64,000 nucleotides of DNA, taken from assembly GCA_963693085.1 (NCBI GenBank), contig OY856410.1, positions 560,469,906-560,533,905 on the forward strand, written 5' to 3'. Of the stretch, positions 12,037-22,510 are shown in pieces; the first letter of the stretch is position 1, and the number at the start of each line of letters is the position of its first letter. The notes below the pieces were generated by a model that was not told where the DNA came from, ran no database searches, and was given only the letters and a program-made list of their open reading frames with translations. The translations under genes and the position numbers were made by a program. Origin of the DNA: Alisma plantago-aquatica. Its lineage: Eukaryota > Streptophyta > Magnoliopsida > Alismatales > Alismataceae.

Positions 12037-14525
12037 TGTTACACCCCGATCTCACATTACCCACTAATCATGAGATTAGGGCATAAGAAAGATTACCACG
12101 TCTCACAAAAACCACACTTAACATTTTATTTTCTTAGTCACATTAAACATACCAACAGGAAAATCTTACAAATTACTTAAATACTGAAACTTACACAACT
12201 TGCGGAGGCATTTCAAATTTTACTTGCTAGAAACATAAACAGAGTAATTGTCATATTACATTTACATGCGGAATATAAAGTTGACAGTTAATTACAAAAC
12301 TGATTTACATATTAAACACACTCTCTCTCCACACCATGTCCCAAGGACCGAGGGGAAAGGACTAAGAGACCACTAACTAACTAACTACATATACCTTCTA
12401 CTGACTAGGGTGGTAAGATCCTTCAGATTCCTGGAACTGTCGCTGACTTGAAAATGTTTGAGTGGAGGAGTGAGCCTACTCGCTCAGTGAATAGTTTTTC
12501 ATTTAACTATCACTAAACAACTCATCAAGATTATTAAATTGAAATAAAGCATAAGAACAATACTATACAGAGCACTTCTAACGACATAGTGAAACTAGCA
12601 GATAGTACATAACTGTGAAGCATTTAATATCAGGATTTGCATACCTTAAACATAAAAACAACTATCGAGATTTTTGCACAGTGATTCTAGACTCTTAATA
12701 TTTTAAATTACTGTGGTTCTACATGATTACATATTTTATTATGCCCCAATCATATGCAGTGCACTTTGCATAAAAAGATCTGTAGCGAACTACGATCCCA
12801 CCGTACAAGACTTAGCGACACACCCGGGAAATGCTAAGTATGACTGCTCTCGTCCTGGTCTGCTACAGGACCACAGGCTCTCTGGCCTCACGCCACTCTC
12901 AAAGAGTGTAAACTGGAGTCCTCCTACCTGAGCACACAGGCGGAGTGTCGAGCCGTGCCCATCTGGACTGTCCTCCAGTAGGTAACACGACTACCCGGCC
13001 ATCTGGACTGTCCTCCAGTAGGCCTCACAAAACTACTAGACCATCTGGACTGTCCTCCAGTAGGTCTCTCTCTCCAACCATCTGGACTGTCCTCCAGCAG
13101 GTTGCCGACCGTCTGGACTGTCCTTCAGTTAGGTCGTTTCATCCCCTTAAGATCGCAGACCGCACAAAGGGGATTCTACGGTGTTAGGGCACCTAAATCT
13201 AAAATTTTTATTATATTCTTTGAATATGAACTGTACAACATTCAACGAACTACTCAACAGGTACAAAAGCATTCTCAAAGCTAGTCAAATATCTAAATTA
13301 TCCAAAACATACACAACAATATTTCTATTCCAGTAATTGTATCAAGCACTTTTGGTTTCCCTTGCACCAAATAAAATCATTGAACTGTTCTACACTGATC
13401 ATAAGCTATTCTAGATCCTGTATAATCATACAGAAGCAATTTATAAAATAAAATTCAAGTTTCATCAAATACTCAAATACTGATAAAACGCCTGATAACC
13501 ACTGATATCAGTGCAAAAATGCACAGTTTACCGAAAAATTCCAACGAAGGAGTTAAATGATGATAACTAAATGAACTCCTACTCACAGTGGTTTAAGATG
13601 TCCGGATTTGATTGAAATTGCATCCAGGGGTTGTCTTCAACCTCCAAATAGCCCCAATTTGAATCTACAGTAATCCAACAGTACCATGCTCACACGTACA
13701 GGTTGGAATCAAGCACCCTGGGTTGCTGATTGGGGACAGGAAGCAGCGGAATCCAATTTGGATCTCAAGGACGAACTCAAAGCGGTTGATTTAGTGCTGT
13801 TCTTTGCTCAGAAGGGTCCTGGTTCGGACCTGCTACTGCAAGCAGCCGTTCCTCTCTCATACAGGTTGAAGGAGGAGCTCGGATGGGTTGTTGGTCGTGG
13901 CTAGGGCTACAGATTTGTGACCTAAACTCCAAGGCCAACTCCAATTAGCTCCTCCTCACACAACTGGGCGCACCCCATGGCCTCCCTGGCCGTACGCAGA
14001 AGTAGCTGCTGCTGCTACTTGCCACTGTCATGGTGGCTAGGTGGCTAGCTAAGCAAGGTGGAGTGAAGGAAGGAAGAAGAAGAAAGAAGACAGTGAAGAA
14101 AGAAAGAGGGAGAAGAGAAATTGGCTGCTGGGAGATTGAGCTTAGGATCGCCCATGCGATCCTGCTCCTGGGCAGAAGTCGGCCCTGTGCGCCGACCCAA
14201 GAAGATGATCGCTGGAAAATGATAAGCGTAAAGGAAAGAAAGAAAAGAATCATTTATAAGTGAAAATCTTGGAAAAATTGCTAAATTGACCCCAGAAATT
14301 GGAAATCATCATAACTTTTTCCTCGGAGGTCCAAATAACCTGATTTCTTTTGCATCTTTTCAAGTGCGAGATCCTCTACCATCCCAAGACATAAAAGCAT
14401 GCTAATTATACTATTTCACTGGTTCAAATCTCTAATTGCATCTGTAATCACTTAACTCAACTTAATCTTATTAATTATGCACTAATCATCATACTTATTA
14501 GTTAACTGTGGTGTGGGTCATAACA
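12037..14525 (-). repeat. G1 LTR, right copy (5' LTR of the element)
   Basis: Matches 5849-8329. It includes a second copy of the hairpin cluster at about 12960-13130, here with CTGGACTG kept in all five units. Small open frames are shared with the other LTR only because the DNA is repeated. Confidence 0.92.
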
Positions 14526-14530
14526 CTTTT

Positions 14531-14661
14531 CTTTCTTTTGTTATTTTACTATCATTACTCTTTGCACAAAATAATAATTCCATTTTCTAAAACTTAATTT
14601 CTCGTGCCATTTCAGGGACTCTGAAGTGCAGTGATCTATTCCGCCAAACACCAACACCAAT
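14531..14661 (+). promoter_or_regulatory. A1 gag leader with a possible splice acceptor
   Basis: The A1 leader resumes after the G1 insertion. A pyrimidine-rich stretch ends in CCATTTCAG (to 14615), which looks like a 3' splice site, about 50 bases upstream of the likely gag ATG at 14662. Use of this site is inferred only. Confidence 0.4.
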
Positions 14662-15990
14662 ATGCCTCCTCGCGTCGAACCCCAGCATTCTGGAAGTGAA
14701 CGCCAAGGGAGGAGGCCTGACTTGCTGCCACCCGAAGGCGACGACCGGTACGACGGTAACGCTGAAGATCCAGAATCAGGAGAACAAGAGGAGGGACATC
14801 GCCGCGATAGACGTCATCGCCACCGGAGGCACAGAAGAAACCATGGTAGTCAGGAACGACGACGTGACGCCAGCGACAGCAATGACTAAGAGGAAGAAGA
14901 GAAAACGCTAAGGGAGTTGGCGTCCACGAAGGCCAACAACTCCCGATGCCCCGTCGTTGTCCCCCGCTTCAACGCGGCAAATTTTGAGCTCAAACCGTCC
15001 GTTATATCAATGATCCAGAATAAAAGCTTCAGGGGAGGTTCTAAGAACGACAATCCATACCACCATCTGGATGCTTTCAAAAATATATGCGATACCATAA
15101 AGATGAGGGGAGTCCCCCAAGAGGTGATTTACTGTAAGGGCTTTATTTTCTCCCTGGAGGACAAAGCTCTGTCATGGTATCTTGTATTACCTCACCAATC
15201 TCTAAACGGATGGGGAGCTTTGGCTGACACATTTGTTAACAAGTTCTACCCCACTGAAAGAACTGTTAGAAACAAGCAGAAAATAACCTCTTTTATGCAA
15301 AAGCCGAATGAAAGCCTCCATGATGCCTGGGAGCAATTCCAGGAGTACCAGAGGGATTGCCCCCATCATAATTATAAGAAGGGCTTCCTCGTCACCACCT
15401 TTTATAATGGCCTGACTTCCGATGAAAGGGTGTCACTAAATGTGGCAGCAGGCAGCGACTTCCTCAGAAAGAAACCAAGCAAGTCCGAAAGGATCATCAA
15501 GAATATGGCCGAGCTGATGGCCGGCACTGATTTTGATCGATCTGACAGAGGACAGGTCAAAAAGGTCGGTGAAGGGTCTGCTCTTGAGTCCAGGGCACTG
15601 GAGTCCATCACCTAACAGATACAGAGAATCACCACTGATGTTAAGAAACTGTGAGAAGCTGGAGGGAAAGGCAAGAAGCCAGTTGAGAAGGCGATGAAAT
15701 GCGTTACGTGCGGCAAAGGAGGACATGGGGTAGACAACTGCGTCTACACCCGACCAGACACGGACAATGATTCTGACTCGGAAGACAAAAGGACTAAAAA
15801 TGTCTCTTTCGTGAACTACAAAAGGCCAGATCACCCCGGCTTTAACTACGACAACAAAGATGCAGCTGGAAACTCTCATCAGCTGCATATCTCGTCCAAG
15901 CCGACACAAGTTTTTGAGAAGAGAGGGGGGCCTGGTCAATACGCCAAGAACAACCAGTTCCAGTCAACGAAAGGAAACTTCCAAGTGTAG
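14662..15990 (+). pseudogene. gag: A1 gag (Athila/Tat-type capsid and nucleocapsid), broken
   Basis: Gag forms the particle that packages element RNA. The likely start, MPPRVEPQHSG (14662), leads into a charged, histidine/arginine-rich N-terminus that stops at 14889. The capsid core is intact in 14917-15615: NPYHHLDAF, FIFSLEDKALSWY, WGALADTFVNKFYP and CPHH are hallmarks of the Retrotrans_gag family as found in Athila/Tat. After a TAA at 15613-15615 and further stops, the frame 15694-15990 has one zinc knuckle, CVTCGKGGHGVDNC, which binds RNA. The lesions mean no full-length Gag. Family assignment is firm; exact ends are not. Confidence 0.87.
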
Positions 15991-16044
15991 GGAAAGTATC
16001 AAGGGTCGAACTGAGAACAAGACAAGGACACAGGCCAAGCAGAC

Positions 16045-16245
16045 GTGATTGGCCAGTTATTTGATTTTGTTAAGAAGCAATATACGATCAACAATCAACT
16101 GGCGCAAAGTGCGCTATCAAATTCCGGTGTTTTGAACTCCTTGCAAGTACAGCTGGCGGACATGCAGACGCATCAACGCAAGATCGACCAACAGCTAGCT
16201 CAACTGGCTGAAATCGTGAAGAACCCATCAGGGAAGATACCATAG
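16045..16245 (+). pseudogene. A1 gag C-terminal glutamine-rich segment
   Basis: A 66-residue frame with a heptad-like, glutamine-rich helix (residues QLADMQTHQRKIDQQLAQLAEIV), probably a coiled coil. It follows gag after stops and shifts and is most likely the end of the gag reading frame, in the position of similar segments in Athila-type Gag proteins. It could instead be a separate small protein. Confidence 0.5.
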
Positions 16246-17379
16246 AATACCGAGACTGCCAAGAAGGCAGGTCCATGACCGCAGAGGCAAAGATGAAGAT
16301 GCAGGAAGGAGAAGCTGAATGCGTCCAGCTGAAGACGGAAAACGCAGCGCTTCTCGGGAGGCAACATGAGCTATCTTTTAAATTCCTAGATTAGGACGGT
16401 TTTACTTTTCTGCAAGAAAAAAATACTACGAACATTATGGACTGTAATAAGGCCTGAGTTAGTGCGTGCGCCACATGCGCTGGCTCTTCTGTTTTATGGG
16501 TCACCGCCTTAGTTTTATCGACCGAGATGGGTAATACCATCTGAGGCCGGGATCTTAGTCTTCGGCCAATGATGTTTTACTCATCATACGCTTTTAAAAC
16601 CGCTATGTTTTCAAGTGGTATCGGGCAGCAACTCAACCGGCGCTTTAAACACACTCTTATCAGACGGTGGAATCTCGGGGATCGCATGGGTCGTGTCGGT
16701 TAGCATGCCTGGGCGGCGTGCACTCGTATAGAGCAGTTGGAACGAGTTACCCCAACGGCCGACGCGTGCTCCGGTTTTACCAAGTTTCACCCCCGGGTGA
16801 GATTGCTATATTAAGGGCCGAGTTTTTACCGTATCGGGCTACTTGCCTTACTGCTTTTTACTCTCTCGTGTCGTGCTAAGACCTTGTGCGTTTGCTCCTG
16901 TGTCGTGCAAGACATCCCTACTCCCGTATCGCGCGGAAGTTGTGAACACAGCAAGGTATAGCCCGACAGACCTTATCGCCCGGCAGACCATGCCGCCTGA
17001 CACGATTTTCCTTTTTAACGAGTAACTTATCAATTTTGCAGTTCCTGAGCTGAGAAGCCTTGTATCGCCCGACACAAATGTCGGGCAACATACCTTTTAT
17101 TCACGATAGCCGTGGTGCCCATCTTTGCATCGTATCGCCCGACACATGCGAGTCGAGCGACTGACCTGACGCGTGTTTATCGCAATATCGCCTTGTTCTT
17201 ATCGCATGTTTGATATTCCGACGTGTCGGGCGATGCCCATATCTCGTGTCGGGCTCGGGCTGAAAACCTCGTATCGCCCGATACGGGGTGTGTATCATCT
17301 CTGTATCAGGACATACCTTATCGATCATTCAGTTCAACTTCTTCTAATTTACCAAGGATTTTGTTTGTTAATTAACAGA
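16246..17379 (+). other. A1 spacer between gag and ORF1, rich in CCCGACA/CCCGATA words
   Basis: There is no credible gene here; pol would normally sit at this point. From about 16830 to 17290 the sequence is packed with variants of TATCGCCCGACAC and its complement GTGTCGGGCGATA, the same words found in the A1 LTR. The spacer ends in TTAATTAACAG (17368-17378), which resembles a splice acceptor, directly before the ORF1 ATG at 17380. Confidence 0.65.
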
Positions 17380-18881
17380 ATGGCCTGTATCAAGAAAACC
17401 GCAGTCCTTGTTGAAAAGCACGGTAGGAGGATCTACACCGAGCCCGTAGGGGAGGCACCCACTGTTGGGCAGAAGTGCCCGAATCCAGAAGCAGCTGGGC
17501 CGTCAACTGCGGAAAAGAGGACTAGGGTTGGAGAAGTGGCGGCTCCAACTCCAACCCAACACCGACAGCAACGGCCGAACCTCTGGAATACTCGCCTGGG
17601 AGTGGGAGGTTCGTGCCAAGGGATGACGAGCACGCTCGCCGTTATGATGAGATAGCGACCAAGGTGTATAGGCCGAGCATGTTCTTCCATAAAGCTTCAT
17701 TTGCTGAGCTGGGAATCCTTGAGAGGCTGAAAGGCGTCCTCACTGCGACAGGGCTGAAAAAGATCTGCTTTAGCCAATCTTCCTCATATACTGGACTCAC
17801 AAAGGAGTTCATGTCTTCTCTCTGCCGAGTGAAGAATTCTGCTGCAGAAAGAAAAGAATACGACGGAGCAGATAGACTCCAGGCTCGACTTTACAACTTA
17901 GAGCATGCCATCTTCGAGAAGCTGCTGAATAAGATCTTCTCTTCCAGCGAGGAGGAGAAGAATCTAATGGATAACGGTGAGAAAATCACCGAGGGAGATG
18001 ATTTCAATCCCGTGGAACTCTGGAACAAGCTAACCGGCGAATCATCATTCAAGCCGGGAAGAAAGGTGGTAGCAGTGCACTCCTATTTTTGGAGAATTGT
18101 GCACAAATTGGTGGCGTGCTTCCTGTTCAACAAGAATGAGTCCAACAACATCTACATAGAAGAACTCCATGTCATGTGGCATATGATGGAGGGTCGAGTG
18201 ATCAACCTTGGGCGGTTCTTGCTGAACAAACTGCACCCGATGAAAGACGCCACCAAGGAATATTGTATGGGTGGCATCGTCAATTTGATTGCGGCAGGGC
18301 TCGGGTACCCTAAGGAGCCGCATAGCCTTTCAAGGACGCAAGGTGGTGAGCTGATTGACACCAAGTACCTGATGAGGACTAGCATCGTAAAGAAGGAGGG
18401 AAGGGACTACTTCTACACATTTTCAAGGATGAGCATACTACTCCCGCTCCCTCGCTGCGCCACCTACGATGCAGAAAAGCTAGTCTTCACTACCGCAGAG
18501 ATTGAAGCCTTGGCGGTAGACGCAGCCTATGCCACCACAACCAGACTTCAGGAAAGGGTGGCCATGAGGGGAGAAGCGATTCCTCTCGACCCAAGGCGGG
18601 GAAAAGCTTTGGCGACCCGCGCCGAACGCACCACCATTCCAGAACTCCCAACGACAGCTTCTCAAAGAACTGTCGTCGCTCCTGCTATACCAGCCACTCC
18701 CACAACAACAACTCTGATGGCTAAAGGAGACTCGGTGATCGTTGAGGTCACCGAGACAGAAACTACGGGAGCTGCTGTGGAAGAGACAGCTGCAGCCCCC
18801 GGAATTCCCATATTGCCTGAAGAGGCAGAGGAAGAGCCGCAACCGGACGCCAGTAATGAGGTGTTTGTGGCGATCCTTTAG
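17380..18881 (+). pseudogene. A1 ORF1: Athila ORF1-like / plant-transposon protein, one frameshift
   Basis: The ATG at 17380 opens MACIKKTAVLVEKHG. A frameshift near 17570-17610 moves reading to the frame of 17613-18881, which stays open for 422 codons. The first 250 residues or so form a compact domain (YRPSMFFHKASF, NPVELWNKLTG, VHSYFWRIVHKLVACFLF, EELHVMWHMMEGRVINLG) resembling the Athila ORF1 / putative plant transposon protein family. That family's biochemical role is not established. The C-terminal 130 residues are alanine/threonine/glutamate/proline-rich and probably disordered. It is by far the longest open frame in A1, so it decayed late or was under selection longer. Family match is from residue patterns only. 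Confidence 0.7.
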
Positions 18882-19626
18882 AGGGAGCTCGAGGGTGCAC
18901 GGTTGACACCGACACCGCCGCCGGAGTCTCCTTTTGTAGCGGCTGGAGAGTTCTCCGACAGTGTAGAGGTGGAGCAGCGTCCGCCCACACCACTTCCATC
19001 TCCACCCCGATAAGAGGGCGACGCGGTAGCAGCTGAAAGACCGCCGTCGCCTCGACCGGCAGCATCTGCATCGCGGACGATTTAGATAGACTCTACCTCA
19101 CTTGGTAGACCCGCTCGCAAGCAAGATGTCGCGAGGATGGAAGGAAGACCCACCGGAACTCCTCCGTCGCTCAGAAAGTTGCTCGGGCACGAGTTCAACT
19201 ACTTGCGGGAGGTAACAGATATCAACTCAGCTATCTGTATTTCCCTAACCCGCAAGTTTGCATCTTTCCAAGACAGGATGAATAGCCAAGAATGAGAGAT
19301 ACTGACTCTGACTCGCCTTCCCGGTGGATTAGAGGCCTGAATTCAATGCTTCAGCAAGTTCTCCAATGCCTCAACAAGATCGAAGGGAGGCTGGACAGGA
19401 GTGACGACCATCCGCGCCGAAGGCAGCCGAGAAGGTCCCCATCACCACCTAGCCATGGGTCTCCTCCTTCTTCGTCATTTTCCCCCTCGGGAACTGCGTC
19501 CTCCTCCTCCTCCAGCGGGCGATCCTCAATGCCCGAGGAAGGGACGCAACCAAGGTCAGCCGAAGGAGCTGCAGCAGGACAGGAGAGCTCCCCAGGTTTG
19601 GAAGAAGAAAACCCCTCCATCCCCTA
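18882..19626 (+). pseudogene. A1 low-complexity linker downstream of ORF1
   Basis: The ORF1 frame continues past TAG 18879-18881 as proline-rich residues (TPTPPPESP, RPPTPLPSPP) with further stops. Then a different frame (19292-19627) gives a short helix (LNSMLQQVLQCLNKIEGRLD) and a serine/proline-rich stretch. It reads as a decayed disordered linker between ORF1 and the Ulp1-like part, perhaps once one long protein. No enzyme motif is visible. Confidence 0.45.
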
Positions 19627-20541
19627 GATGAAGTCGAAGATGATAACGAAGATATCAACATCGGGGAAGACTCGTCTGATGAATCTGAGGGAGAAAAGGG
19701 GTACATGTATGCAGCTAATGAAAGACACCTCCCCCAAGGAAGACACTCAATGGCGGACAGGTTCGCCGAGCCATTAGAGATACCTTCCTTTGAAATGGCC
19801 GACTTCGACAGAAGGGCCATCGGCTGCCTGACGGTCAGAGACCAGAAACTGCTAAACAAGGTCCTAAGATCGCAGGAAGACGAAGAGGATGTCGTCTGGA
19901 GCGACGACTACTTCTCCGTACGATGGGGAGCACTCCGCAGCATGTTCCGCTCGCCTGCCGTCGTCAGCAAAAGACTATTTAGGGTCCTTCAAAATGCGAT
20001 AATAGAGAATATCGATAGAAGGACAGGTCGGAAGAGAATATATAGTGCCACACTGACCTTGGCAAGAAGGATATTGTGTGGAGAACAAGACTCCACTGCG
20101 GTGGTCAACATGCTGCAGCACATTGACGAGCATAACCCTAACCTCGTGTTGGCACCGTACAAATACTGCAACATATGGTTCCTCTGCGTGGCAGACCTAA
20201 GTTACTGCGACGTCCGGCTGATGAACTGCAGCCACAACGAGGTGCCACACTCCAGGAATGCTTTCAGCCACCCAGAGGACAAAAATTTGAGGCTTCTACC
20301 GCTGCGTCTTCTACGAGCTATCAAGCAAGGAGTCAAACGCCACGACGACGTTTGAAACTTCTACTCTATTCGCGACTTCCCCATCTAGGCTGAAGAGGGA
20401 AGAGGAAACATCACCTTAGTCGTCTTAAGTGCCATTGAGGTGCTCAATACAATTGGAAACTTGGGGGCCATGAGGGGCACATGTTTCTATCACCGCAGGG
20501 GAACATACGCCATGCTGCTGATTAAAGACGCTATTTCCGAG
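19627..20541 (+). pseudogene. A1 Ulp1/C48-like domain 1, catalytic residues lost
   Basis: An acidic stretch (19627-19704) leads into 19705-20355. Ulp1/C48 peptidases remove SUMO-like modifiers using His, Asp and Cys. The region VVSKRLFRVLQNAI, then IDEHNPNLVLAPYKYCNIWFL, VADLSYCDVRLMN, and after a TAG at 20386-20388 NITLVVLSAIEVLNT follows the usual C48 order: hydrophobic strand, His-Trp, Asp-Ser, then Asp-Cys-Gly before a hydrophobic helix. Here the His-Trp is IW, the Asp is Asn (MN) and Asp-Cys-Gly is replaced (NIT), so it could not be active. The assignment is a residue-pattern judgement, less secure than domain 2. Confidence 0.5.
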
Positions 20542-20660
20542 ACGTAGGGGTACCTGATAGGCTACTGGATAGCGACCAAGAAGGCGAATCTTCACAATCC
20601 AGCAGCTCTCCAGAGAAAGAAGCAGAAATAGAAACTGACACCTACGGGGAAGGCAAGCAG

Positions 20661-21540
20661 TTGGAGACCCTACTGAAAGTGCATGGGATGGAAGACCCTA
20701 CTTCGCCTGAAACTACCGTAGGGCTGATCAAAAATTTCGACCGCTTCTCGTGCGCTACGCTCACACAGGAGCAGGTAAATGAAATCCTCCTGAAGTTAAC
20801 AGACTCTACCCCGGCAGATGTCATTTACAAGGCAGGCGATATCATAGTCCCGGTTGATGATTTAAGGGACATGGTAAAAGAAGGAGGATGCTTGGATGTA
20901 TCTGTGGTGGCTGCTTACATCCAAATATTACAGCCAAGGTTCGAACACGCATACATAGCTCATCCTATGTTGTTCAACGACGTTTGCCTAGCCGATGAAA
21001 TAGGAGCAAAGACGCTTTTTCTGGCAGAGTTGGAGAGCAGGGTCCCTAGCCAAATTTTTCTGCCCATTCTGCATTATAACCATTGGACGCTCCTGACAAT
21101 GTACACTCAGCAATGAGCATGAATCTTTTACAACAGCTCGGGCATCAACAAAAACCATCCAGTGCCGTGTACATCAAAACCATTGTCATCCGTCGAACAC
21201 TTATCTCGAAAATACTACGACGAGGTGGCAAAGATGATACAACCATTCCTGGACACGCAAGCAAGCAAATGGCACGAACTCCAGTTCTGCCACCGCAACC
21301 CACAACAGCTTCCCCTATCTAACGACTATGACATCTTTGTCCTGGAATGGATAGCAAATGAAGCAACGCCTAACCAACTCCACCACATCGATTATCACAA
21401 CAAAAGAGGAGAATATGTGTGAGAGCTTCTATCTGATGCAGGCGCGCTCATCGGCTAACCCTCACTGGATCAACATTACCCTACCTTATCTAATTCACAA
21501 CTCTGGGACAGAGTGTGGAGTAAGTTTGGGGGGGGGTACC
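20661..21540 (+). pseudogene. A1 Ulp1/C48-like domain 2, catalytic Cys and Asp substituted
   Basis: The frame 20661-21116 carries LDVSVVAAYIQIL, SQIFLPILHYNHWTLL (the HW of C48 peptidases, His about 21080), then stops TGA at 21114 and 21120, followed in the same frame by FYNSS where the family has Asp-Ser. Next comes WHELQFCHRNPQQL and NDYDIFVLEWIA (about 21320-21352), where the family has Asn-Asp-Cys-Gly. Codons TAT and GAC replace the expected Cys and Gly codons by single G-to-A changes, and AAC replaces the Asp codon likewise. The module therefore looks like a true C48 core inactivated by decay. Remaining frame runs to about 21540. Confidence 0.68.
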
Positions 21541-22494
21541 ATGTACCAGTGAGGGAGGTACAATTTTTTTGAAAATTTTCTGATTTTTGTTCTTTCTTAT
21601 ATCAGGTGTACATATACATATGTTTGCTCATACAACTTTTACCATAACTTTTACCATAAAAATTTTGAAAATTTTGCTTATTTTGTTTCCTTACATATGT
21701 ACAAAGTCGCTATATTAGTAAAAACCTGATGCGCCTTCTTGCCAAGTCTACTTTCTATGTGCTCAACGAAATGCAAGTTTTGTTATATCTTTCTGATAAT
21801 GCTGCTTCAAACGAACAAAAGATTACATTTTTCTGTGCCAAAAAATTCGAAAAAAATGAATAATCTCGCAAACAGCTAAGAGACGAGTATGGAGAAGGAA
21901 AAAGCAGCCCAAACAGCAGAAATCTCTTTTGTTTTCCTTTACCCAACAAAAATCCCAAAAAGAGAAAGCAGCCTTATGAGGGTGAATAAAAGCATGAGAG
22001 TTGTGCCCAATAAAAGAAAAAGAAAAACAATATATATATACACACTTGTTTTCTAAAAGTACCCATCTTTAGGCATGGTAGATCCAGGGCAGTGGTACGT
22101 AGGATGTGAAATCACTGTTCTAAAGCCAACTGGCTTGGACTACAGGGACCACTTGCCCGTTAATGGACCCTTACCTGGATGGACTAATGGGAGACAAGAA
22201 AAACCCCAAAAAGCCTTAGCCTACCCTATACACAACTTTCTAACCCAAAAAAATAAAGCTGTTTGGTGTGTAAGCTAACTTCGGAATCATGCACCAAAGT
22301 CTCACTGAAGCTGTAGAGAAAAATTTTACTGAAATAATAAGGCAGAGAACGCAAGGTCTTTTGTTTGTAGTGGGGAAGCATTATCTCTAAATGCATTACG
22401 ATATTTGTTTTTACCTCTTGGCCTGAAAGCTACACAGAGCAAGAAGAAGCATCACTAAATAAAGTTTAAATATTGACTGAGGACAATCAAAACG
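21541..22494 (+). other. A1 3' untranslated region
   Basis: AT-rich, no convincing gene. It begins after a purine run (TAAGTTTGGGGGGGGT, 21519-21534) that resembles the true polypurine tract at 22495. It contains A-rich stretches and a short TA/CA run near 22030. Confidence 0.6.
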
Positions 22495-22510
22495 CTAAGT
22501 TTGGGGGAGT
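22495..22510 (+). promoter_or_regulatory. A1 polypurine tract
   Basis: CTAAGTTTGGGGGAGT directly precedes the 3' LTR TGATAACACC. It is the Athila-type plus-strand primer site. Confidence 0.85.

Larger units (their letters stand above)
5849..14525 (-). mobile_element. G1: minus-strand Ty3/gypsy element nested in the A1 leader
   Basis: The LTRs are 5849-8329 and 12037-14525. On the plus strand both begin TGTTACACCCC and end GGTCATAACA. The TSD is CTTTT (5844-5848 and 14526-14530). The PBS beside the right LTR and the pol order show it reads on the minus strand. Internal coding is limited to the last part of RNase H, integrase and C-terminus (about 9957 down to 8380). The gag, protease and RT are absent and replaced by about 2 kb of AT-rich sequence without recognisable coding. 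Confidence 0.93.
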
